From Siphonodentalium dalli (Eukaryota; Mollusca; Scaphopoda; Gadilida; Siphonodentaliidae), in assembly GCA_032622095.1 (NCBI GenBank), contig CP136068.1, forward strand, positions 135,911,989 to 135,975,988: a stretch of 64,000 nt of DNA. The letters run 5' to 3'. Within the stretch, counting starts at the first letter, position 1. The number at the start of each line of letters is the position of its first letter. The notes below the pieces were generated by a model. It ran no database searches, had not been told where the DNA came from, and was given only the letters and a program-made list of their open reading frames with translations. Shown in pieces: positions 27,501 to 39,500 of the stretch. Position numbers and translations under genes: made by a program.

Positions 27501-30500
27501 CCACAACTGGTGTGTTTTGCGAATCCGTGGGGTATATAAGATCTATGATTTTAGTAGATAGTAGTTATGTGAAATAGATGAGTTACTGCAGTGTGTGTTT
27601 GGAGATATTCTTCCAATATAACATCAGGCGGGCGACAAAAACAATGTCTCCCTACTCAGTGGGCGACAGTGTGATTTGTCGCCCGGCACGTGACAGGACA
27701 TGGGCCAATCAGAAGGGTCGAAAATAGGGAGGAGGGTAACAATTTCCTTTAGCACGGGCTACAGGTCGTACCTTTGGTCGGATCATTATAAAATTTGTCA
27801 TAGCTGTTGACATTGACATGTAGATGGGAATGAGTCATTTTGGGGTTATTCGGGAAAAAAACATGGCCGCCAGTGGCCATCTTGGATTTCAAAATTCAAT
27901 CCATTAGCACGGGCTACAGGTCGTACCATTTGTCTGATCATCATGAAATTTGTCATAGATGTTAATATTGACATGTAGATGGGAACGAGTAATTTGGGGT
28001 CGTTTGGCCAAAAAACATGGCCGCCAGCAGCCATCTTGGATTTTACTCTTTGCATGACTAAATTGTTTGGCACGGGCTACAGGTCGTACCTTTGGTCGGA
28101 TCATAATAAAATTTGTCATGGATATTAACAATGACATATAGATGGGAACGAGTAATTTTTGGGTCATTTGTCCATAAAACATGGCCACGGTCAGCCATCT
28201 TAGATTTACTCTTTGCATGACTAAATTGTTTGGCACGGGCTACAGGTCGTACCTTTGGTTGGATCATAATGAAATTTGTCATGGATGTTAACATTGACAT
28301 GTAGATGGGAACGAGTAATTTTGGGGTCATTCAGCCAAAAAACATGGCCGCCAGCAGACATCTTAGATTAACTCTTTGCATGACTAAATTCTTTGGCACG
28401 GCCTACAGGTCGTACCTTTGGTCTGATCATCATGAAATTTGTCATGGATGTTAACATTTACATGTAGATGGGAACGAGTAATTTTGGGGTCATTCGGCCA
28501 AGAAACATGGCCGCCAGCAGCCATCTTAGATTTACTCTTTGCATGACTAAATTCTTTGGCACGGCCTACAGGTCGTACCTTTGGTTGGATCATAATGAAG
28601 TTTGTCATGGATGTTAACATTGACATATAGATGGGAACGAGTCATTTTGGGGTCATTCGGCCAAAAAACATGGCCCCCAGCAGCCATCTTGGATTTTACT
28701 CTTTGTATGACTAAATCCTTTAGCACGGGCTACAGGTCGTACCTTTAGTCTGATCATCATGAAATTTGTGATGGCTGTTTAAATTGGAATGTAGATGGGA
28801 ACAATCATGGCCACTGGCAGCCATCTTGGATTTTACTCTTTGCATGACTAAATCCTTTAGCACGGGCTACAGGTCGTAGCTTTAGTCTGATCATCATGAA
28901 ATTTGTGATGGCTGTTTAAATTGGAATGTAGATGGGAACGAGTCATTTTGGGGTGATTCGGACAAAAAACATGGCTGCCAGCGGCCATCTTGGATTTCAA
29001 AATTCAATCCATTAGCACGGGTTACAGGTCGTACTGTTCGTCTGATCATCATGAAATTTGTCATGGGTGTTAATATTGACATATAGATGGGAACAAGTAA
29101 TTCTGGGGTCGTTCGGCCAAAAAACATGGCCACCGGCAGCCATCTTGGATTTTACTCTTTGCATGACTAAATGCTTTGACACGGGCCACAAGTCGTACCT
29201 TTGGTCAGATCATCATAAAATTTGTCATGGATGTTAAATATGACATGTAGATGGGAACGAGTCATTTTGGGGTCGATTGGCCAAAACACATGGCCGCCAG
29301 CAGCCATCTTGGATTTTACTCTTTGTATGACTAAATCCTTTAGCACGGTCTACAGGTCGTAGCTTTAGTCTGATCATCATGAAATTTGTCATGGCTGCTT
29401 AAATTGGAATGTAGATGGGAACGAGTCATTTTGGGGTCATTCGGACAAAAAACATGGCTGCCAGCGGCCATCAATTTAACTTCTTCCCAAAGTTGAGCTA
29501 CAGTGTCATTGACACTTTCATCTGATTAGCCTACTTTGTTGGATTACTGCATCAGATGCACAACTCTTTTGGACAGGAATGCAATTTAGGCAGATCCGGA
29601 CATCAAGACACCATTAATCTTGATGACTCAACAGAGATCAAGCCATAAAGGTAAGAGAAATAAGTCTGGCAGCTTGTAGACAATTAAAGTAACAACCAAA
29701 TAAGCCTATTTACAGAACCTGGTATAATAAACATGATCAAAATTCATTTCTGTCAAAAATAGTGTCCAAATACAACATTTTCACTGGAAACACTACTTTT
29801 TTAAGGCCTAACTCTAGAATGGAAAAAATGCGAACAATGCCATATGTCCCTCTTTTGAAAGCAATCATGAAGGCGAATCTGCATACCAAATTTTATTCAA
29901 GTCTGATATACACAATGACTGAGATATCTGCAGACAGACAAAAAACCCACATTTCCAGAAGGGTACCTAATTATAGAATGGAAAACTCGAACAAAGTCAT
30001 TTGCCCCTTTTTAAGGCAATCATGATGGCAGATTGAGAGACACACTATTTCAAGGCTGGTGCAAATGAAGTGTTTGGTCAATACATTTACTTAGGTGGTG
30101 GGTCTTATATTAACGATGCCTTAATAAAGGATACTACACGGTATAGTATGCAACATTGTTCTTTGGGATGTGGCATTCCCTGTGAAGCAGTCTATTTTCT
30201 TTGTTGAGCCTTACTTGCAGCTTTCTACCTTCTGATGCAGTGTTTATTGTCACTCTCGCCTCTGCTGACGACCCCAGATCCATTATGATGGCTTTACCAT
30301 CATCCTTGATCATAACATTACCTGGCTTCAAATCTCTGGAAGAAAATATGAAAAATGGTCAAGCATGGAAAATTATACCATATAGATAAACCTCAGAAAC
30401 AAAACTGGACTGGATATTAAAACTTCAGATTAGACATCCAGAGGGCAACACCTTCGGGTGACATTTATAAATAAACCAGTTTTGAAATCCGCGAAATCAA

Positions 30501-33500
30501 TGCTAGACAGAGACTCAGAAAAAAACTCTGAAATTTTCTTTGTTCAGTGTAAAAGTACAGAACCCCATGTGACCTATGATAATCATCTAAGCATGACATC
30601 CTACAGAAACCTGCATCTTGGTGCACAAAGAAACTTGAAAGCGAGTATCAAAGCCCAATCCCCCCAGGTACTTGGATAGAGGGTCTCCATTGTGTGTGTG
30701 TGAGGGTGTGTGTGTGTGGGGGGGGGGGGGGGGGGTGGGGGTTGGTGTCCACCTACCTGGCTGCCCATCTGGAATTGGAGAAAATATCATACAATTTAAG
30801 AACATGGCTAAAAATTTATTTGAAACAACACAAATATTAACGCAGGTCGCTATAGCAAAAGATGTTCCATCTGTCTATTTATAATTTTAAAAAAATATTA
30901 ATGGTCGCACACAGTGATGCAAAAATTCATTGATGAAAGATGCTGCATCTAACGTTTCCATACTTGTGGACTATTGGTGATATGAGATTATCCGATCATC
31001 TGACATTAACAAACCTATAAACAATTTATGATGACGAGTCAGTAACATTGCCATATCTGTGAAATTTTCGGGTGAGTTAATACTTTCATGACGGGAACAG
31101 CACTGGTGCAGCATTAAAGATCCTGTGCTAGTGAATTCTCTCATATATGTGAGTCTCCCATAGGGAGCCTCACATATTATATATAAGAGAATGTATTGGC
31201 ACATGGTTTTCGCAAAATTTCAGGAAGCTCCAGATACAAGGATAGAAGGGTTAATGGTTTGTTGCTGAGCTTCTTAACTATGAGACATAGGTGGAGAATT
31301 TACCTGTCATCTTCTTACCTATGGGCTATTGGTGGTGAATTTGTATGCATAGCCTTGACACCTCGGCATATATCTGCAAACAATCGCCATATTTCATTTT
31401 CATGCATTTTTTCTGATTTCTTTGACAGGATATCAATTTTGTCCTGTAGTGAACCTCTCTGGAAAATAATAATAATCATTTCTTTAAGAATATACATATA
31501 CAGGGACCAGCCTAGAGGGTGACTTGGGAGACATGTTCTCCCTCAAACTTGCCACTTCTCCCTATTTTAGTCACAGCAAGATTAGTCGCCGCTCACTTGT
31601 GTAATATTTAATATCCCACAACAGTGGCTTTGTCGCATTAAGCGATGTGTGGATGTCCGGTCATATGCTGTTCAAATCTTGTGCCAAGTTGTGTCCCTTC
31701 AGCAAAGTCGCATTCACAGTGAATGATTTGCACCACTTGTGCATTAAAATGTGTATAAAGCAACTTAGAGCTCATTAGTGGACTAGGCACTATATACAAC
31801 TAATTATTATTAATTCTATTTTTAGCTGTGATATTCCAATAACCAAAGATGTCTGGGAAATCATTTGAGATGGTCGACCACAAACAATTCGATCTTAGAC
31901 CGAATGACCGATTATTAATAATTAGCTTTGGCAGTGTACCAGAAGGAGCCTGTTATTGGACTAACTGATATTGCATATGAATGAATTGAGATTATCCACT
32001 CCAAGGATTCCATCAATATTGAACAAATAATTATGGTTTTGATGATATGAAAAACTTAAATTGTAATAGTTAGGTATGTAAATAGTAGTAAAAAATTATG
32101 TTTTCAATGTGGTCATGGGTTTTGACTGTGATAATAATTCTGTAAGCTCTTCATGAAACCTGAAAGTTGGCTGAAACCACAATCAAATACACAGTACCCA
32201 CATTGCAGAAGTGAAATAAGTTGCTGTATTTACACCGATTTTAAATCCAACACTACCGAATGGACAACATCTTGTTGGTCCATTGCCGATTCCACACTTT
32301 AACAATTGTGATATAAAGATTATCATCTGAAGATATTATTAGTAGATGCCAATGCTATAGATAAATAGTATTTTGGTGTATCCTCCAAAATTTATTTTTC
32401 AAGGACTCAACTCTTTAGAAGATCACCGACAACATTGGCTACTTCACAACTTTCAAATAATTCCCATGTGATTTAGGCCTAGGCCTATTAGTTTCATTTA
32501 GACTAATTACATTTGTTAACTTAATGAAACCAGCGAAGATGTCATGGTACGGTTCATGACGTCATCTACATTATTTGGCTTTGTGGGCTAAAGCCCAGAC
32601 AAGAGTGCACTTGTCATGTTGTCTCCACCAGGCCACTGCATGACATTACATATTATTGTTAGCGTTATGTCGCTGAAAAAATAAAGCAGGAATAACAATG
32701 ATGACTATAAATGTGCCATGTGATCGCCAGGATGCAAGATTATAGTACAAAATGTGTGCTGAAAACATCAGCGGTCAAGGTTGGTACTCAAAACACCTTC
32801 TTGTAAAGCATGGTACACAACCAGGGTTCGCGCTGGCCCAAAATTCCCAGGTGCCAACACTGTTGCCAATTACATTATTTTTAGAGCCACTTTATACTTT
32901 CTGTTGCCACTTTTTTCCGACCAGTATTTTTTGGTGCCACTTTTGAATTTGGTATTCCAAAAAAAAACAAACAAGCAAATTACCTATTATATGTATATAT
33001 TTATTTTATCAATGATGTGCAACAATTAACAAGAAATACAAAGTATTTGGACTATCGGTAATGTCTGAATGTCCGAAGAATTCAGTAACTTTCTTCATTT
33101 TAGAAGGATGTTGCGTGTCTGATGCATTGTTGCTGAAATCTAACTTGCGCTTACGATTCATATTTGCTGTATGTCACAGTTTGTGAAAGCTGAGTTACGA
33201 AGGACATGTTTATGATAATTTATCTAACACCAACTATCAATGCACAGCTTCCTAACGATGTAGACTTCAGGAAGCCCTTTGTTTGACTAATGTTTGTCAA
33301 ATTGGAGTCAATAGCCGTACTTTGTGTTATTATCGAGTAGAAATTCGAAACCCTTTCACCACAGCGATAAAATAAGTCGATCTGACATAAGCTGCGAATA
33401 TATTATACGCTTTCAATTGGGACCCAATTAGCTATGTCGCGACCGGATATCAATGTGTGTTTTGTTTCCGACCGATTGACTGCAAGCTTTATTATATGCC

Positions 33501-36500
33501 AGATGGGTACCAATTGCCAGATAGGTGCCACTTTTTGTAGCCAATCAGGATTATTTTGGAGCCATTTCATTTTTAGCTCAACTTTACTTTGTAAAGTTTG
33601 AGCTATTGCCATGGCTTTGTCATCCGTGTGTACGTGTGTACGTAAGGCGTCAACAATGCAGGCTACAGGTCGTACCTTTGGTCAGATCATTATGAAATTT
33701 GTCATAGCTGTTGACATCAACATTTAGACCAGAATGATTAATTTTGGGGTCATTCGGAAAAAAAACATGGCCGCCAGTGGCCATAATGGATTTCAAAATT
33801 CAATCCATTAGCACGGGCTACAGGCCGTACTGTTTGTCTGATCATCATGAAATTTGTCATGGATGTTAATATTGACATGTAGATGGGAACGAGTAATTTT
33901 GGGGTCATTCGGCCCAAAAACATGGCCGCCAGCAGCCATCTTGGATTTTACTCTTTGTATGACTAAATTCTTTAGCACGGGCTACAGGTCGTACTTTTAG
34001 TCTGATCATCATAAAATTTGTCAAGAATGTTAATAATGACATATAGATAGATGGGAACGAGTCATTTTGGGGTCATTCGGACAAAAAACATGGCCACCAG
34101 CAGCCATCTTGGATTTTACTCTTTGTATGACTAAATCCTTTAGCACGGGCTGCAGGTCGTACCTTTAGTCTGATCATCATAAAATTTGTCATGAATATTA
34201 ACAATGACATGTAGATGGGAACGAGTAATTTTGGGGTCATTCGGCCAAAAAACATGGTCGCCAGCAGCCATCTTGTATTTTACTCTTTGTATGACTAAAT
34301 CCTTTAGCACGGGCTGCAGGTCCTACTTTTAGTCTGATCATCATAAAATTTGTCATGGTTGTTGAAATTGGAATTTGGAGTGGCCATCTTTGTTTTCAAA
34401 ATTCAATCCCTTAGCACGGGCCGCAGGTCGCATTGTTCGTCTGATCATCATGAAATTTGTCATGGCTTTTGAAATTGGAATGTAGATGGGAACGAGTCAT
34501 TTTGGGGTCATTCGGACAAAAAACATGGCCGCCGGTGGCCATCTTTGTTTTCAAAATTCAATCCATTAGCACAGGCCACAGGTCGCATTGTTCGTCTGAT
34601 CATCATGAAATTTGTCATGGATGTTAATATTGACATGTAGATGGGAACGAGTAATTTTGGGGTCATTCGGCCCAAAAACATGGCCGCCAGCAGCCATCTT
34701 GGATTTTACTCTTTGTATGACTAAATCCTTTAGCACGGGCTACAGGTCGTACCTTTAGTCTGATCATCATAAAATTTGTCATGGATGTTAACAATGACAT
34801 GTAGATTGGAACGAGTCATTTTGGGGTCATTCGGCCAAAAAACATGGCCGCCAGCAGCCGTCTTGGATTTTACTCTTTGTATGACTAAATCCTTTAGCAC
34901 GGGGCTACAGGTCGTACCTTTAGTCTGATCATCATAAAATTTGTCATGGCTTTTGAAATTGGAATGTAGATGGGAACGAGTCATTTTGGGGTCATTCGGA
35001 CTGGCCATCTTTGATTTCAAAATTCAATCCATTAGCACGGGCCACAGGTCGTACTGTTTATCTGATCATCATGAAATTAGTCATGGATGTTAATATTGAC
35101 AAGTAGATGGGAACGAGTCATTTTGGTGTCATTCGGCCCAAAACATGGCCGCCAGCAGCCATCTCGAATTTTACTCTTTGTATGACTAAATCCTTTAGCA
35201 CGGGCTACAGGTCGTACCTTTAGTCTGATCATCATAAAATTTGTCAAGGATGTTAACAATGACATGTAGATGGCAACGAGTCATTTTGGGGCTCATTCGG
35301 CCAAAAAACATGGCCGCCAGCAGCCATCTTGGATTTTACTCTTTGTATGACTAAATCCTTTAGCACGGGCTACAGGTCGTACCTTTGGTCTGATCATCAT
35401 GAAATTTGTCATCGATGTTAACAATAACATGTATATGGGAATGAGTCAATTTGGGGTAATTCGGTCAAAGAAATGGCCGCCAGCAGCCATCTTGGATTTT
35501 ACTCTGTGTGTGACTAAATTCTTTACTGCTCATTTTTACACTCCTTTTTAATCTCTCTATTCATTGCTCATCACAAAAAAATTACCTTCTTTACAAAGTT
35601 GAGCTACAGTGTCATTGACACTTTCATTATTATAGCAATTTGCTAAATTGGCAATGGGCAGCGCGAACCATGTACACAACACACCAAAATATGGTGACAA
35701 TGATCCCTTCAGTGTTATGAGTAGTGGTGCTAAACATAATTATCATCCTATCATTGTTGTAATATTGAATAAAAGGTCGTTGAACAAAATGTCCCCCGAC
35801 GAAGGTGGCAGGTAGGAGTTGATTACACTAATATGATACGAATTGTATATTCATTAAATATGTTGCACATCTTCAATGTGTCTGTAACAATGTCCTGAAA
35901 TTTTAGGTACAAAGGACACAAATTGTAGGAAAAGTTGATTCACAGTGATGGCATCCAAGTGCATATTCACTCAATTTTTTTTAACCCTTTACCCAACAAA
36001 CCGGCCAAAACCGGCCAAATAAAGCTTCAACAGCCTAAAATATCTTCGGTCTGTCTCAATAGAACCATACAAATATGGATATCAGTGGAACCGGCTCCTT
36101 GACCACATTGTGATAGTTATGCCCTGTGCCAATGCATTCTCTTATATATGCGAGTCGACCATAGGTCGCCTCGCATATATAAGAGAATGCATTGGCCTAA
36201 AAAAAATCTTTTTTTTACCATTTTTTCTTACATTCATTAACAATTTTATAATTTTTAATGTGTTAAGCCAATGCATTCTCTTATATATGCGAGGCGACCT
36301 ATGGTCGACTCGCATATATAAGAGAATGCATTGGCACAGGGCCCTTCTGTTGGGTAAAGGGTTAAGACGAGAAAGAGTCAATAACTCTAAAATATAAAAC
36401 ATTTTCAGTCAACACAATACATGTTACACATCTTCAATGTGTCAGTAACAATGTCCTGATGTTTTCGATAAATAGGATATGAACTGTAGGAGGAGTTGAC

Positions 36501-39500
36501 TTCACAGTTATGGTACCAAGCCTGCAAATAGCGTGTCTGTCATTTGCAGAATCAGGTCCCCAGAGGGTGAATTTAGTGATGCTATCCCGCAAAGTGGGCT
36601 GCATCACCAGATTCACCCTCTGGAGACCTCATTCTGCTTAGGCTTCATCTTCTGGGAAGTATCTATAGCATCAAATTAAGATTGTTTTTAGTTACATTTC
36701 CCTTCTAGGAAGTTTCTATATCTCCTAATTTGCACAAGATAAAATTCATTATTGTGGTGCCCAATGGGTGAACATCACCAACTTCAACTGGGGAACTTCA
36801 ATCTGATCCTAGGTCTGCCATATCAGTTGAGGGCCTAAGCAGAATGAGGTCCCCAGAGGGTGATTTTAGTGATGCTAGCCCGCTATGCGGGATAGCGTCA
36901 CTAAATTCTCCCTCTGGGGACCTCATTCTGCAAATGACAGACACGCTATTTGCAGGCTTGTATGGTACCCAAATATGGATGGAAGGATGCCCCCGAAAAC
37001 GGACAGAAGGATGGATGAAGATCATTTCTACAGTCCCCCGAACTTTGAAAAACAGCATGTGTGGTTGCTCCACTATGCGTCTCATACGATCATATTATCA
37101 GTCCTCGAATATGGTCATGGCAATAAGCAATGCCGTGGGAAATGCCGTGGAAACATGTGGAATCTAACACAGCATTAAATTTTCCATGGGACATTTTTCC
37201 TAATTTCGAGGGCTATTTTATTTATACATGTTTATCAACTGGTTGATAACAAAAACATGAATTTATGGTTTCATAAATCAATTTAGAAGTCATGCGATTT
37301 TACATTTTAGTTTTGACGATTTCCATGGGTAATATTAGTCTTCGTTAACCCTTTGAGTGCCAGGTCGATTTTTGTATCAACCCATATACCCTGTGCCAAT
37401 GCATTCTCTTATATATGCGAGTCGACCATAGGTCGCCTCGCATATATAAGAGAATGCATTGGCCTAACATTTTTTTTTTTTTTTTTTTTTTTTTACAATT
37501 TTAATAATTTATTCTTATATTCTTTAACAGACTTATTTTGTAGGTTTAGGGCCGATGAGATCGGCCCCTGGCACTCAAAGGGTTAAGGATAAGGAGCAAA
37601 CTTTACATACCTGATAAAATGGCAGTATGATGAGTATTTCACTATGGATATCCACACTTTTGGAATGAAAGTTAACTGGAATGACTGCATGCTCCTCAAG
37701 TGGGATAACATTTGGGTGGTTAAACAGCTCCATGATATGAACTTCGCTGAGTGCGGCCTCTTCATCTGGCGGAGAATGATTGCTCACTCGCTTTAGAGCA
37801 TACAGCTTGTGAGATCTCGAGTCTTCAACTAGGTCAATATAACTGAAGCCCCTGTATTAAAGATGCACAATCCGAATTAACACTCATAAATTACTATTTC
37901 TTTGGCTTTGGGGGTAAAAAAATATTTGATTCAAGTTGAGGAACCCACCCATCAAAGCTCAGAGTTATCAGATAATGATTTTTGAAATCTATTATTTTTC
38001 ACAACCTGGAATATTTGGCGTCCTGGCAAATATTCAACGAATGCCGACCAACATACTCTTGATACAAAATTGGGTTGAACAAAATGTTGATATATAATAC
38101 TTTTTGGGTAATTTTATACTATAGTTGACAGTGCTTAGCATTATTTTTTGTCAATTAATCGATTCTGATAACTGAAGCGGCATTTCAAAAAAAATTGTGG
38201 TTTTTGGAATCTGATGATATGGGGACCATCGAATCAGGTTGTGTACCTTTAATGGAAAGAAAATAATGATGCCGTCAAAGAAGAAGCATTGATTCTAAGT
38301 CCACTATTTTTTAATTTGTTGGTTAACAGATAATTAGTTTAAAGATAGGGAAGGAGGAGGGGGGGGGGGGGATAAAACATAAAATTGGTTTAGAATTTTT
38401 AAATGTTTTGATAATTTTAATCCAAAAATCAGCTAGGAAAATAAAAGCTTAATCTTAAATTATATTTAATATTAGATATAAATTTAGAAGAAATGGTGAA
38501 ATGAGTCTGATGTGAAAGAAAGCCATTGGGGAGTTGTTAAATATTAGCAAAGTGTGCTAGCACTGCATTTGTTCAGAAAGGCTCCTTCTGAATGGTGAAC
38601 AATAGAATTTCTGGGAGGTTAATCCCAATTACAGTAATGCCCTAAATAATTGACTCCTTAACCACAGCAGAATTATGGTAACTTTTCAGAATTGCCATTC
38701 ACCGGAAAGCTCTCAGTGAGAGCTTTCCGATAAATGGCAACAAGCCATATTTCCGACTAAATCCTGACAAGTTACCCATAATTCTGCTGTGGTTAAGGTC
38801 TTAAGGAGTATTATTTAGGGCATTACTGTACAGCCAATGATAAGAAATAGATTTATTTGAAGTGTGGTTTGAAAATTATTATTACTATTTTTTTCTTTTT
38901 GCTATAGTTCCCATAACCCCATCATACTCAGAGGAAATAAAATAATTTAATTTTTTTCTACTCAGTTGATTTTTTGGATAGAAGGATCCGTACAAGATCA
39001 ATTTTGTGTGGAAAATTGAAAAACAACTTGTAAATTTTGATGGCTTTGGTTGGTAAGTATTTTAATGTGATGTGGAACACTCCGCTGGGGTGATCTAATG
39101 GAAATACAGAATAAATTGTTATTTTCACAAATTTTGATTGAACCCAAATTAGTAGAGCATGCAACATCTATCTTATACATGTATTATATGGAACTACTCT
39201 ATTTGGCAGAATCATTGTCATTCGTTTATTGGAGAAAATTCATCAAATATTTATATTTGCGAGGAGTTCAGACATTGTGTTTTCTGAAGTGGTACATACT
39301 TATAAGTTTGTTTCACTGAAATAAGCATATACTACAGTAATGCTCTAAATAATCGACTCCTTAACCACAGCAGAATTATGGGTAACTTTTCAGGATTTAG
39401 TCGGAAATATAGCTTGTTGCCATTCATTGCAACAAGCCATATTTCCGACTAAATCCTGAAAAGTTACCCATAATTCTGCTGTGGTTAAGGAGTCGATTAT

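Noticed and set aside
27846-29133. Minus-strand open frames containing repeated DKFH/TRSHLHVN-like segments
   Set aside because: They are translations of the 162-bp monomers in several frames and show no start, domain or conserved frame.
27730-35530. Regular arrays considered as CRISPR
   Set aside because: The units are about 162 bp and similar along their whole length, with no short repeat/variable spacer pattern, and the genome is eukaryotic. They are satellite-type arrays.
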